Assembly (NCBI GenBank): GCA_964523105.1
Contig: CAZFZN010000016.1
Span: 87,076-151,075, forward strand
Length of the DNA: 64,000 nt
Reading direction: 5' to 3'
DNA from: V1-33 sp964523105
GTDB taxonomy: Bacteria; Verrucomicrobiota; Verrucomicrobiia; Verrucomicrobiales; V1-33
Shown: positions 9,380 to 22,568 of the stretch, one piece after another
Numbering within the stretch: the stretch's first letter is position 1
How the letters are laid out: every line of letters begins with the position of its first letter
The notes under the pieces: model-generated
Told to the model about the DNA's origin: nothing
The model's database searches: none
The model's input: only the letters and a program-made list of their open reading frames with translations
Made by a program: the position numbers and the translations under genes

Positions 9380-10444
9380 TCACGGCTCCCGCGCCGAAAG
9401 CATCCACACGGCGAAACTCGCCAGCCAGTGTTCGCCGGCATAATCTCCGCTGGCCACATGCGGCAGCGAGGCGGCGGCATGTTTCTCCGCGGCGCTGAGG
9501 AGCGTGGCGCGCAGCGGATCGCTTTCCGGCAGCATCGGGGCAATGCTCCACAGGCAGGCGGCCCGGGAAAGGTTGAGTCCGTCGAGGTGTACGATTTGAA
9601 GATCGTTGCGGTCGGAAACCACCGCGGGAGTGAGCAGCGAAGGCGGCATCTCCGGCAGGAAGCGGCGGAACCAGGTGCGAAATTCCTCCGCCGGCAGCAC
9701 GCGGCGCATCAGGTCCGCCTCCATGAGCGCTGCGCTGAGAAAGTCCGCGCCGCCCGGCTCCCACGCAGCGGGGTAATTCACATCCTTCCCGAACCAGTCG
9801 CGGGCGCGCTGCACGATGAGCTTCTCCAGGTCAGTGCGCTGCGCGGTGCGGGCGTAATCGAGCGCGAAGGCGAGTCCAAAGGCCGTGTTGGGATGGACCC
9901 CGGTGCGGATCGGATAGGTCTGCTTCGGCAGGAACTCCAGATAACGTTGCTCGAACGCCGCAGCCAGCGGCGCGAGATTCTCCGACCATGCTTTGCCGTC
10001 GGCATCGTCCCAGCCGTGCAGTTCCTCCGCCAGTTTCAGCAGCCACGTCCAGCCGTAGGTGCGCTCGAAACTGCCGCGGCCAGGCTGCTTCACGTATTCC
10101 GTCTCCGCAGCGAGGTTTTCCTTCGTCAGATTCGTGCGCAGTGCCGTGCGGATCGCTGCCGCCTCCGGCAGATTCGGATGCAGCTTGAGCAGACGCACCA
10201 GCATCCAGTGTCCATGCACCGAGGAGTGCCAGTCGAAGCAGCCGTAGAACGCCGGATGCAGCGTCTGCGGAGTCTTCACATCCGCGGCGTCTTTGATGAT
10301 GTGGTCAAGTTTGTGAGGATACTCCTTGCCGATGCCCTTGAGCGCCAGTGCGGCGAAGTGCGAGGCCTGCGACGGGGTGAGGGAAAGCTCGGCTGAGTGG
10401 AGAGTGGCGGCGAGCATCAGGAGAAGGAGGAAAGGACGAAGCAT
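9380..10444 (-). CDS. Secreted DUF2891-family protein
   Basis: A 354-aa protein with signal peptide MLRPFLLLLMLAATLHSA, followed by a helical-repeat-like domain with the DUF2891 signatures HPAFYGCFDWHSSVHGHW, FERTYGWTWLLKL and SGDYAGEHWLASFAVW. Function of the family is unknown; the Trp/His-rich pocket suggests an (alpha/alpha)-barrel sugar-active fold, which is inference. The reading frame stays open upstream through the heptamer repeats, but those codons (repeating MFDVRCS) are an artefact of the repeat. I therefore start at 10444. The promoter must lie in or beyond the repeat array. Confidence 0.78.
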   Translation of the reverse strand: MLRPFLLLLMLAATLHSAELSLTPSQASHFAALALKGIGKEYPHKLDHIIKDAADVKTPQTLHPAFYGCFDWHSSVHGHWMLVRLLKLHPNLPEAAAIRTALRTNLTKENLAAETEYVKQPGRGSFERTYGWTWLLKLAEELHGWDDADGKAWSENLAPLAAAFEQRYLEFLPKQTYPIRTGVHPNTAFGLAFALDYARTAQRTDLEKLIVQRARDWFGKDVNYPAAWEPGGADFLSAALMEADLMRRVLPAEEFRTWFRRFLPEMPPSLLTPAVVSDRNDLQIVHLDGLNLSRAACLWSIAPMLPESDPLRATLLSAAEKHAAASLPHVASGDYAGEHWLASFAVWMLSAREP

Positions 10445-10456
10445 GGCGGGAGGAGA

Positions 10457-10673
<217 letters not shown>

Positions 10674-10702
10674 CAATGTTTGAAGTGGCGTGGGCAGTGA
10701 AT

Positions 10703-11068
10703 TCAGTCGCGAGGTCGGGTGCTGGCGGTCTTGATGCTGGTCACGAAGATGCGGATGAGTTCGTCGGTTTCCTTGAGCAAAGGGTCGATGCTCTCCCCCT
10801 CAGCGAGTCTGGCCTTCTTTGCGAGGCGCATCAAGCGCCACGACTCGCGCAGTTCCTTCAGGCAAAGTTTGAGCTTGTGGATAAAGTCGTCCCGCGACTC
10901 CGCGGCCTGCGCTTCTCCGTGATTGGGCAGCGGCGAAGTGCCGGATCGAAGCAACTGCCCGGCCACATGGCGGCCAGCACGGCTGTCCGGCAGTTCATCC
11001 ACCAACTGGATAATGCTGACTGAGAAATCGAGCAGCCGCTCCTCCAAATCAAACTTCTCTTCGCTCAT
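10703..11068 (-). CDS. Four-helix-bundle protein (S23/23S rRNA intervening-sequence protein family)
   Basis: A 121-aa protein of the TIGR02436/S23 four-helix-bundle family: DLEERLLDFSVSIIQLVDEL, then GRHVAGQLLRSGTS, then a long charged helix (KLKLCLKELRESWRLMRLAKK), then LLKETDELIRIFVTSIKTA. Members were first seen inside intervening sequences of 23S rRNA genes and are widespread as orphan genes; molecular role unknown. I start at the ATG at 11068 (MSEEKFD); a TTG at 11089 is possible. The gene sits between heptamer arrays that face each other as inverted repeats. Confidence 0.85.
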   Translation of the reverse strand: MSEEKFDLEERLLDFSVSIIQLVDELPDSRAGRHVAGQLLRSGTSPLPNHGEAQAAESRDDFIHKLKLCLKELRESWRLMRLAKKARLAEGESIDPLLKETDELIRIFVTSIKTASTRPRD

Positions 11069-11111
11069 GCCGGTGCATGTTCGACCCAACAGCCAAGCCG
11101 TTCAAACTTTC

Positions 11112-11139
11112 GATGTTGGATGTTCAGTGTTCGATGTTC
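11112..11139 (+). repeat. Short degenerate GATGTTC heptamer array
   Basis: Four adjacent heptamers, two of them imperfect (GATGTTG, GATGTTC, AGTGTTC, GATGTTC). They lie on the strand opposite to the large array at 10457-10673, so the two arrays bracket the four-helix-bundle gene as inverted repeats. A TTCAAA stretch here mirrors TTTGAA beside the other array. Confidence 0.8.
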
Positions 11140-11154
11140 TCTCCGAACCCCGAC

Positions 11155-12333
11155 TCATCGAGTCCCCAAACTCACAAACGCTCCCTTCTTGTTCCCCACC
11201 ACCACATCCGGCACGCCGTTTCCGTCCACGTCCACCGCCGTTACCTGGGTGCCGACGCCGCTGTCGCCGTGGATGAGGTGGGGGATGAACTCGCATTTGC
11301 CGCTCTCTTTGCCGGGCTTCACTTCGTACCAGTAAAGAACCGCGCCGTCGTTGGTGCCGGGTTCGCCGCCGGTGCCGTCGGCGCGCGGCGCGTGGGACCA
11401 CCAGCGTTTGCCGGTCACGAAATCCTTCACGCCGTCGCCGTTGAAGTCGGCCACGTCCACGGCGTGCAGTTCGCTGTAGCGCGGGCCGTCCTTGGCATCG
11501 GCGGGCATGATGTCGTGCTTGATGAACGTGCCGTCCTTCTGCTCGAACCACGCGAGGCCGTAGCCGTGGGCCGCCAGAGAAGTCAGGACGTCGTTGTCGC
11601 CGTCGCCGTCGAAGTCCTGCGTGAACATCTGCGCGCCGCCGCGGTCGGTGAATTTGAAGTCGTGCTTCTTCCACTCCGGCGCGGAGCGCGTGTCCGCGGG
11701 CTGTTCCCACCAGCCGGTCATTTCCAGAATGTCGAGCCGCTTGTCGCCGTTCACATCACCGATGCCGAGGCCGTGGGTGAACCGCTGCACGCCCACGTTC
11801 GGGGAGATTTTGGTGAAGGCCCACTCCTTCGTCGGATCGTCGCCGGGCGACGCATAGCCGAAATGCCCGCCGGTGCTGCACACGATCTCCGGCTTCCCGT
11901 CGCCGGTCACATCGGCCCAGTGCGGCGACTCGTTGTCAGTGACCTTGAAGATCGAGTGCTTCGTCCAGTTGCCCTCTTTGCCCTGAGGATTGGCGAACCA
12001 GTAGCTCTCCTCGCCGGGAAATCCGAGCACCAGCACATCCGCCCAGCCGTCTTTGTTCAGGTCGGGCGTGTAGGCGAAGAAGTTCTTGCTGTAGCCGCGG
12101 GGATCGTAGGGTTTGCCGTCGTAGATTTGGTGACGCTTCTGGAACTCCGGCCCTTCCCACCAGTAGGGACCATAAACGATGTCGTTCTTCCCGTCCTTGT
12201 TGAAGTCGCCGGTGGCGGCGCCTTCGGCGTGAAATTCACTGATGAGCGGGATCGTCTTCCATTTCACCTCGCCGGCGGCGGCGCAGAGTGAGGAAATGAC
12301 GAGAGCGGCGGGAAGAAGAGTGCGGGTGTTCAT
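11155..12333 (-). CDS. Secreted FG-GAP/VCBS repeat protein
   Basis: A 392-aa protein with signal peptide MNTRTLLPAALVISSLCAAA followed by a predicted seven-bladed integrin-like propeller. Calcium-binding loops recur about every 50 residues: DFNKDGKND, DLNKDGWAD, DVTGDGKPE, DVNGDKRLD, DFDGDGDND, DFNGDGVKD and DVDGNGVPD. Such proteins are common in Verrucomicrobia and Planctomycetes and are thought to bind ligands or partners at the cell surface; no catalytic motif is seen. The gene reads toward the right-hand heptamer array. Confidence 0.85.
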   Translation of the reverse strand: MNTRTLLPAALVISSLCAAAGEVKWKTIPLISEFHAEGAATGDFNKDGKNDIVYGPYWWEGPEFQKRHQIYDGKPYDPRGYSKNFFAYTPDLNKDGWADVLVLGFPGEESYWFANPQGKEGNWTKHSIFKVTDNESPHWADVTGDGKPEIVCSTGGHFGYASPGDDPTKEWAFTKISPNVGVQRFTHGLGIGDVNGDKRLDILEMTGWWEQPADTRSAPEWKKHDFKFTDRGGAQMFTQDFDGDGDNDVLTSLAAHGYGLAWFEQKDGTFIKHDIMPADAKDGPRYSELHAVDVADFNGDGVKDFVTGKRWWSHAPRADGTGGEPGTNDGAVLYWYEVKPGKESGKCEFIPHLIHGDSGVGTQVTAVDVDGNGVPDVVVGNKKGAFVSLGTR

Positions 12334-12500
12334 GGCGGGTGGGTGTGTAGCGAGCCCTTACGGCGCGGCCAGGTGAAATTGTTCGCGCAAATGCGCGCCG
12401 CGGAGTTTGCACCTGCCTGGTGCATGCCCGCGAAGCTGAATGGAATACCGCAGCACAAGCCCGCCAGCCTGAAGCAGCAACGCGCCGCGTCCGCCGCGAT

Positions 12501-13295
12501 CTACTTGCGCGGAGGCCTTGCGGGCGCGGGCGCCGGCTTCACCGCGGCGGCGTAGGTCGCGAGGGCGGTATTCCAGTTTACCACGTTCCACCACGCCGTG
12601 ACGTAGTCGGCGCGCTTGTTCTGATACTTCAGATAGTAGGCGTGCTCCCAGACATCGAGTCCGAGAATGGGAATGCCGCGCTCGCCGTTGGGCACCACCG
12701 CCTGCATGAGCGGATTGTCCTGGTTGGCAGTGCTCACGATGGCGAGCTTAGCATCCGACAGCCTCACAATGAGCCACGCCCAGCCGCTGCCAAACCGCTT
12801 CATCGCCGCTTCCGCGAACTTCTCTTTGAATTTGTCGAATCCTCCAAACGCCTCGCCGATGGCCCGGCCCAGCGGGGAATCGGGCACCTCGCCGCCCACG
12901 CCGTCCGTGCCCGGCTTGCCCATCAGTTTCCAGAAAAACGAGTGGTTCCAGTGCCCGCCGCCATTGTTCTGCACCGCCTTGCGGATGTCCTCGGGCAGGA
13001 AGGTGACATCTCCGATCAGCTTCTCCAGCGGCAGCTTTTGCAGGTCCGCGTGAGGGGCGAGGGCCTTGTTCAGATTGTCCACATACGCCTTATGATGCTT
13101 GCCGTGGTGAATGCCCATGGTCATCGCGTCCACGTGCGGCTCCAGCGCATCCAGCGCGTAGGGCAGGGGATCGAGCGTGAAGGGACCGGCAGGCGCAGCC
13201 GGGGCGGCGGGGGCCTGGGCATTGGCAGCGACAGCCGTAGCGGCGGCAGCGGCGGAGGTGATGAAGTGACGGCGGGTGAGGGAATCAGTTTGCAT
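12501..13295 (-). CDS. Superoxide dismutase (Fe/Mn family) with Tat signal
   Basis: A 264-aa protein converting superoxide to peroxide and oxygen. The start at 13295 gives a twin-arginine leader (MQTDSLTRRHFITSA) followed by an Ala-rich hydrophobic region, so the enzyme should be exported folded with its metal. Family motifs: HHGKHHKAYVDN (first His ligand, about 63), WNHSFFW (second His, about 118) and DVWEHAYYLKYQNKRADY (Asp and last His). Iron and manganese cannot be told apart by eye. Most bacterial Fe/Mn-SODs are cytosolic, so the leader is notable. Confidence 0.9.
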   Translation of the reverse strand: MQTDSLTRRHFITSAAAAATAVAANAQAPAAPAAPAGPFTLDPLPYALDALEPHVDAMTMGIHHGKHHKAYVDNLNKALAPHADLQKLPLEKLIGDVTFLPEDIRKAVQNNGGGHWNHSFFWKLMGKPGTDGVGGEVPDSPLGRAIGEAFGGFDKFKEKFAEAAMKRFGSGWAWLIVRLSDAKLAIVSTANQDNPLMQAVVPNGERGIPILGLDVWEHAYYLKYQNKRADYVTAWWNVVNWNTALATYAAAVKPAPAPARPPRK

Positions 13296-13471
13296 GGCAG
13301 GTGCGACCAAAGCGTCTCCCGTGTGCGCCGTCATCTGAGAATCTGCGTATGGCTGCGGCGCAGTTTGCGGTAGTGTGAACAGCAATTTCAACGAAAGCGC
13401 GCATCGCGGATGTTGGCCCGGTAATAGCTGATCCCTGATTGCGTGGCCTTATGCTGTCTGCATGTGCCTGT

Positions 13472-14362
13472 ATGACCAACGACATCTGGACCGCGCCGCA
13501 CGATGATACACCCTGTGTGCCGCTGTTCACCCGGAAGAACGTCATGCTGGTGCTTTACTTCACGGTGTTTGGCGCTGCGCTTGGTGCCGGGATCGGCGGG
13601 TTTATCCACCTCGCCAGGGAGCCGCTATTTGAAACAACCGCCGCCGCGCGACTTCTCCTGTCAGATGAGGAGAAGGACCATGCTTCGTCTGACGCGTGGT
13701 TTCATGAACAGGAGGAGGCCCTCAAGGATGCCGTCGCGCTCACGGAGTGGGGTTCGGATTGGCGTAGCGGGCGGCAGGTCGAAGTTTCGGCTGTGCTGGA
13801 TCGTTCGTCACTTCTCGTGACGGTCCACCTGACTTGCAGTGTCAGGAGTGACTGCAGCCAGGGCATCGCCGCCTTCTTTGGATGTCTCACGGAAACGAGG
13901 AATCAGCGGGGAGAAGAATCCCTGGCATCACAGCAGCGCAAGCTGGTTGAAATGACTCATCTTCTTGAGCTCGCGACTCTTACCCTGACCCGGAAGCTTG
14001 GCTGCCAGCCATGGGAGAAGCAACTGACCGCGGAGGCAAAGGCCGCCATGGCGAAAGACGCAGACCTGGCCGCCGCCCATGCCGCGTGGAAGCAAGAGGC
14101 GACAAAGGTGGAAAGTGCGCACGCCGCCCTGATGCGGGACAGGAGCCGGCATGGGCTCGACGCGCCTCGATTTGAGATTACTCAGCCACCGGGTGAGCCG
14201 GAGCAGCGCCGGGCGAAGCTCGATGCCTGGCAGGATTTCCTGGTGCCCGCCATGAAGGGCGGCGGCTCTTTTGGCGGTATTGCAGTTATGTTTGTACTCC
14301 TGCGGCACAAGGCCCGGACACGCCCGGGAAACAACACGGTGAAACCGGCCGCGGAGTTCTGA
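13472..14362 (+). CDS. Hypothetical two-pass membrane protein with Wzz-like topology
   Basis: A 296-aa protein starting at MTNDIWTAPHDD (ATG 13472; upstream TTG and ATG starts also exist). One membrane segment near 22-45 (VMLVLYFTVFGAALGAGIGG) is followed by about 200 residues of extracytoplasmic, largely helical sequence, then a weak hydrophobic segment (FGGIAVMFVLL) near the end and a short basic tail. This layout resembles chain-length determinant (Wzz) proteins, but I see no clear family motif and no polysaccharide genes beside it. Function unknown. Confidence 0.6.
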   Translation: MTNDIWTAPHDDTPCVPLFTRKNVMLVLYFTVFGAALGAGIGGFIHLAREPLFETTAAARLLLSDEEKDHASSDAWFHEQEEALKDAVALTEWGSDWRSGRQVEVSAVLDRSSLLVTVHLTCSVRSDCSQGIAAFFGCLTETRNQRGEESLASQQRKLVEMTHLLELATLTLTRKLGCQPWEKQLTAEAKAAMAKDADLAAAHAAWKQEATKVESAHAALMRDRSRHGLDAPRFEITQPPGEPEQRRAKLDAWQDFLVPAMKGGGSFGGIAVMFVLLRHKARTRPGNNTVKPAAEF

Positions 14363-14443
14363 TCTGCGCTTGTGGGTTCCCTAGTCCCCGCCGCGCTCCC
14401 CCTTGCACCGGGCGCAGGTTTCTTCCACCACTGCTTCAAATCC

Positions 14444-16411
<1,968 letters not shown>

Positions 16412-16581
16412 GTTCGGCCAAGCGAAGGAGGCGCTGAAAATGGAGAAAAGAAAAACTTGGATATGTGTATAAAGTGTGCATAATCCACGCAGCCGTTTCA
16501 CTCAGCGGCAACTCAACTCAATAAGAAGCAGCACTATGAAAACCATCCTCACCCGCTCCACCAACTTACCTCAACCCAACA

Positions 16582-16752
16582 ATGCCCCACGACCCAGCTC
16601 TAAAGGTCCTCAGCCAATGGGCGCGACGCCAGCTTGAAATCCGCGCGCAATACGAAGCTCTGGATGCCACCACCAAAACACAGTCGGCACCACCGCTTAA
16701 ACCAACTCCCCGCTCAAAACTCCGAAGGCCCCGTCGCAGGGATCCTTCGTAG
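16582..16752 (+). CDS. Possible small ORF (56 aa), unrecognised
   Basis: A 56-codon frame, MPHDPALKVLSQWARRQLEI at its start, with a predicted amphipathic helix in the first 30 residues and a very basic C-terminus (KLRRPRRRDPS). It lies between sdhA and the ribbon-helix-helix gene on the same strand, 40 bp before the latter. No family recognised and no convincing ribosome binding site. An overlapping 33-codon frame from 16536 is an alternative. Confidence 0.3.
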   Translation: MPHDPALKVLSQWARRQLEIRAQYEALDATTKTQSAPPLKPTPRSKLRRPRRRDPS

Positions 16753-16791
16753 AACTCCTTTCCCCGTCGGCAGACTGGTCCTGCCTACACC

Positions 16792-17052
16792 ATGCCAACT
16801 GCAACAATCACTCCCCCGCGGCGCACCGCCGCCAGCGCTCCTGCGCGCAAAGTCCGCCTGAATCTTGAACTCCCCGAGAGCCTCAAGAAGCAGCTTGATA
16901 CACTCGTTACTCAAACTCAAGCCGCCTCCCTTTCTGAGGTACTCCGCCGCTCCCTAGCCCTGTTCGACTTCTGCATGGAGTATCAAAAGCAAGGTGGACG
17001 GCTCTTGATGGAGAACCCTGATGGAACCCGGGAAACACTCCGCATTCTCTGA
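16792..17052 (+). CDS. Ribbon-helix-helix (CopG/Arc-like) DNA-binding protein
   Basis: An 86-aa protein. After a Pro/Ala/Thr-rich leader, VRLNLELPESLKKQLDTLV (about 21-39) is the beta-strand plus helix 1 of a ribbon-helix-helix fold, and SLSEVLRRSLALFDF is helix 2. A short tail follows (MENPDGTRETLRIL). Such proteins dimerise and use the beta-ribbon to read the major groove. The coding sequence overlaps the next gene by 32 bp, so the two are surely co-expressed. It could act as an antitoxin-like or autoregulatory repressor, but the partner is not a known toxin. Confidence 0.78.
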   Translation: MPTATITPPRRTAASAPARKVRLNLELPESLKKQLDTLVTQTQAASLSEVLRRSLALFDFCMEYQKQGGRLLMENPDGTRETLRIL

Positions 17053-17644
17053 CTTTCTCCGCACGCCGCGGACGTGGGAAGGCTTGAAGGCATTCGGCGG
17101 CAGCCGGGCGATTCGCTCAGCCTATTTCTGGTTCCTGTTCGTCCCTATCGTCGCGAAAATGCTGGCACCCCTCGCCGGCAAAACTGTTGTCTTGTGGGGA
17201 TTGGAACTGCATGTGGCGCTGCCCTTCTCATGGCAATGCTTCTTTTTCGCTGCGGTAGGTTTCTCAGGGGCCAACTTCATCTACGACATCCGGTGCCCCT
17301 GGATCATCAAAAACTATACCAAACCCTCTGATTTCATCGCTGCGGGGTTCTCACGCCTGCGGCTGGCAATGGAATTGCAACGGCTTAAACCTGCTCTTGA
17401 AGCCATCAAGACTGAAGACGCCAGTGACATGGTGAACCTGCGCAGCCTGCTCTCAGGCAAGGAGGGTTACGACGGCTACAATCACGATGAACTGCCGAAT
17501 TACTTTATTACGCTCAGTACATTCGCCGATCACACAAGGCCCGGATATAGAACAGCTGCGACCTGGCTTTACTACGCCGGCTTCATCCTGCTCGTGACAG
17601 TGGCGCTACAGAACATCTGGTCCGTGCTAACGGCAATCTTCTGA
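17021..17644 (+). CDS. Unrecognised membrane protein paired with the RHH gene
   Basis: A 207-aa protein overlapping the RHH gene by 32 bp. Three hydrophobic segments are visible: SAYFWFLFVPIVAKMLAPLA (about 33-52), a WQCFFFAAVGFSGANFIY stretch (about 71-88), and YYAGFILLVTVALQNIWSVL near the C-terminus. Between the last two is a soluble region with FSRLRLAMELQRLKPALEAI and a Tyr/Asp-rich GKEGYDGYNHDELPNYF. No known domain recognised. The tight overlap suggests a functional pair with the DNA-binding protein. Confidence 0.65.
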   Translation: MEPGKHSAFSDFLRTPRTWEGLKAFGGSRAIRSAYFWFLFVPIVAKMLAPLAGKTVVLWGLELHVALPFSWQCFFFAAVGFSGANFIYDIRCPWIIKNYTKPSDFIAAGFSRLRLAMELQRLKPALEAIKTEDASDMVNLRSLLSGKEGYDGYNHDELPNYFITLSTFADHTRPGYRTAATWLYYAGFILLVTVALQNIWSVLTAIF

Positions 17645-17653
17645 CAAGCAAAG

Positions 17654-17944
17654 TCACTGAGCCCGGCGCCGCGCCGCGAGGACTTTCGCTTTGTCACCCC
17701 TGAGCAGGGCTTTTACGTCGAGCACGAGGCCGGGGAAGACTTTGCTGCTGAGGCGGCCGGTGTGTTCTTTTTGCTCGACGTATTCCTGATCTGTCAGGTG
17801 GAACCAGCGGATGCGTTTTTCCGTGGTGAGCCAGACGATATATTCCTGGATGCCGTTGCGGCGGTAGGCGCGGGTTTGTGGAGCAGGGCCGATTTTTGTT
17901 TCCGTGGCATGGGCGGATGCTACGCGCATTGCCGCGGCCGGCAA
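17654..17944 (-). pseudogene. Remnant of a Uma2-family (DUF820) endonuclease-like gene
   Basis: A 96-aa frame whose residues 23-85 match the C-terminal half of Uma2/DUF820 proteins: AYRRNGIQEYIVWLTTEKRI, then WFHLTDQEY, then SSKVFPGLVLDVKALLRGD. Full-length members are about 190 aa, and the N-terminal half with the first part of the PD-(D/E)XK-like site is missing; no other frame upstream supplies it. I read it as a decayed gene. Confidence 0.6.
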
Positions 17945-18116
17945 ACTGAAGATGCCGGGGGCTGCGGCGGGAAACGGGCGCGGGAGAAAAAAGTTTCCCT
18001 GCGGCTGAATAGTGCGGGATGTCCTCCGTCTTCGATGCCGGAGCCGAATGGCCGGCGATGCAAATGCCGGCCACCGACGGAATCCAAAGTGAACAACCCC
18101 AACTCACCATCCTGCC

Positions 18117-18410
18117 ATGAAAAAGATCACCGCCCTCCTCGCCACCGTTCTCGGACTTGGCCTGCTCACTCCCACTACCGCAGAAGCCGGCGGCCGCTGC
18201 CGCAGCTATGTGGACCGCTGCGGTTACACCGTATATTCCGAATACCGCTGCGTGGGCCGCGATTACCACGGATGCCCGATCTACCGCTGGGTGGTGGTGC
18301 GCCGCGTGCCGCCCTGCCACGGGCACGCCGGACACGGCTACTACAACCGCGGCAGCCGTTACTATGGCGGCTTCAGCGGCGGCGGTGTGCACTTTCACTG
18401 GCGCCGCTAA
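18117..18410 (+). CDS. Small secreted Cys/Tyr/Gly-rich protein
   Basis: A 97-aa protein with a clear signal peptide (MKKITALLATVLGLGLLTPT, cleavage after AEA). The mature part of about 74 residues is rich in Tyr, Arg, Gly and His and has five Cys (CRSYVDRCGYTVYSEYRC, then HGCPIY, then PPCHGH), ending FHWRR. No family recognised. The odd cysteine count allows two intramolecular disulfides plus one free thiol. A strong hairpin follows the gene. Confidence 0.65.
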   Translation: MKKITALLATVLGLGLLTPTTAEAGGRCRSYVDRCGYTVYSEYRCVGRDYHGCPIYRWVVVRRVPPCHGHAGHGYYNRGSRYYGGFSGGGVHFHWRR

Positions 18411-18458
18411 CTGCTCCCCGGGGCGGCTCCCCTAACGCGCCTGTCCCGGCGGTCCCCC

Positions 18459-18487
18459 GCAGGGCACTCCCCAGAGGAGTGCCCTGC
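18459..18487. terminator. Perfect 12-bp hairpin between convergent genes
   Basis: GCAGGGCACTCC, a 5-nt spacer, then GGAGTGCCCTGC: a perfect inverted repeat between the stop of the small secreted protein and the stop of the SNF2 helicase. There is no T-run on either side, so it may be a non-canonical or bidirectional terminator or an mRNA-end stabiliser. Confidence 0.6.
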
Positions 18488-18500
18488 GCAGTGTACGGGC

Positions 18501-22019
<3,519 letters not shown>

Positions 22020-22084
22020 GGTGCGGGAAAGTCTCTTCTGGAACGACAGCCCCGCGCGGACAACCGGGGCGTGCCACGATGGAC

Positions 22085-22444
22085 TCAGGCGAGTGCCTTT
22101 TCCCACTCCGGCTGGCGGAATCCGGTGAGGAAGACACCTGCGCTCACATCAATCGCGAAGGGGCGCTTCACGAGCATGCCATTGGTGCGCAGCAGGGCCA
22201 GCGCGTCCGCGGTGCTCATGGCCGGCAGTTTCTCAGCCAGCCCCAGCGCACGGTAGTCCATGCCGGAAGTGTTGAAGAGGCGGCGGATGTTCCCGCCGTG
22301 CGATTCCAGCATGGCTTGCAGTTCCCCGGCGGAGGGCGGCGTCTCCCGGATGGCGTGTTCCGAGAAGTTCACTCCCTGCAGCCGCAGCCATTTCAGCGCA
22401 TTCCGGCACGTGGAGCATTTGGCGTAGTGGTACACTTTCAACAT
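22085..22444 (-). CDS. Spx/ArsC-family thioredoxin-fold protein (arsenate-reductase-like)
   Basis: A 119-aa protein starting at 22444 (MLKVYHYAKC). C10 and C13 form CSTC in KCSTCRNALKWL; ETPPSAGEL and the downstream LLVxRP-like segment LRTNGMLVKRPFAID fit the Spx/MgsR/ArsC family. A Cys pair at this position is typical of Spx/MgsR-like regulators and of YffB-type reductases, so the true role could be redox regulation rather than arsenate reduction. No ars genes are nearby. It is divergent from purH and 65 bp upstream of the SNF2 gene. Confidence 0.8.
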   Translation of the reverse strand: MLKVYHYAKCSTCRNALKWLRLQGVNFSEHAIRETPPSAGELQAMLESHGGNIRRLFNTSGMDYRALGLAEKLPAMSTADALALLRTNGMLVKRPFAIDVSAGVFLTGFRQPEWEKALA

Positions 22445-22568
22445 GCCGGCGGGCGTAGCCGCTCCGCCGCGGCCGGCCAGGGCAAAGCAATGGTCCAAAG
22501 CCTGCTTCTTTCCCCCCTTGCGCCCCCGGGGGCCGGTCTGAAAGCTCGCCCCTCCTTTTTCCCCACGC

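Noticed and set aside
17654..17944. Intact Uma2 endonuclease
   Set aside because: The N-terminal half of the domain is missing in all frames.
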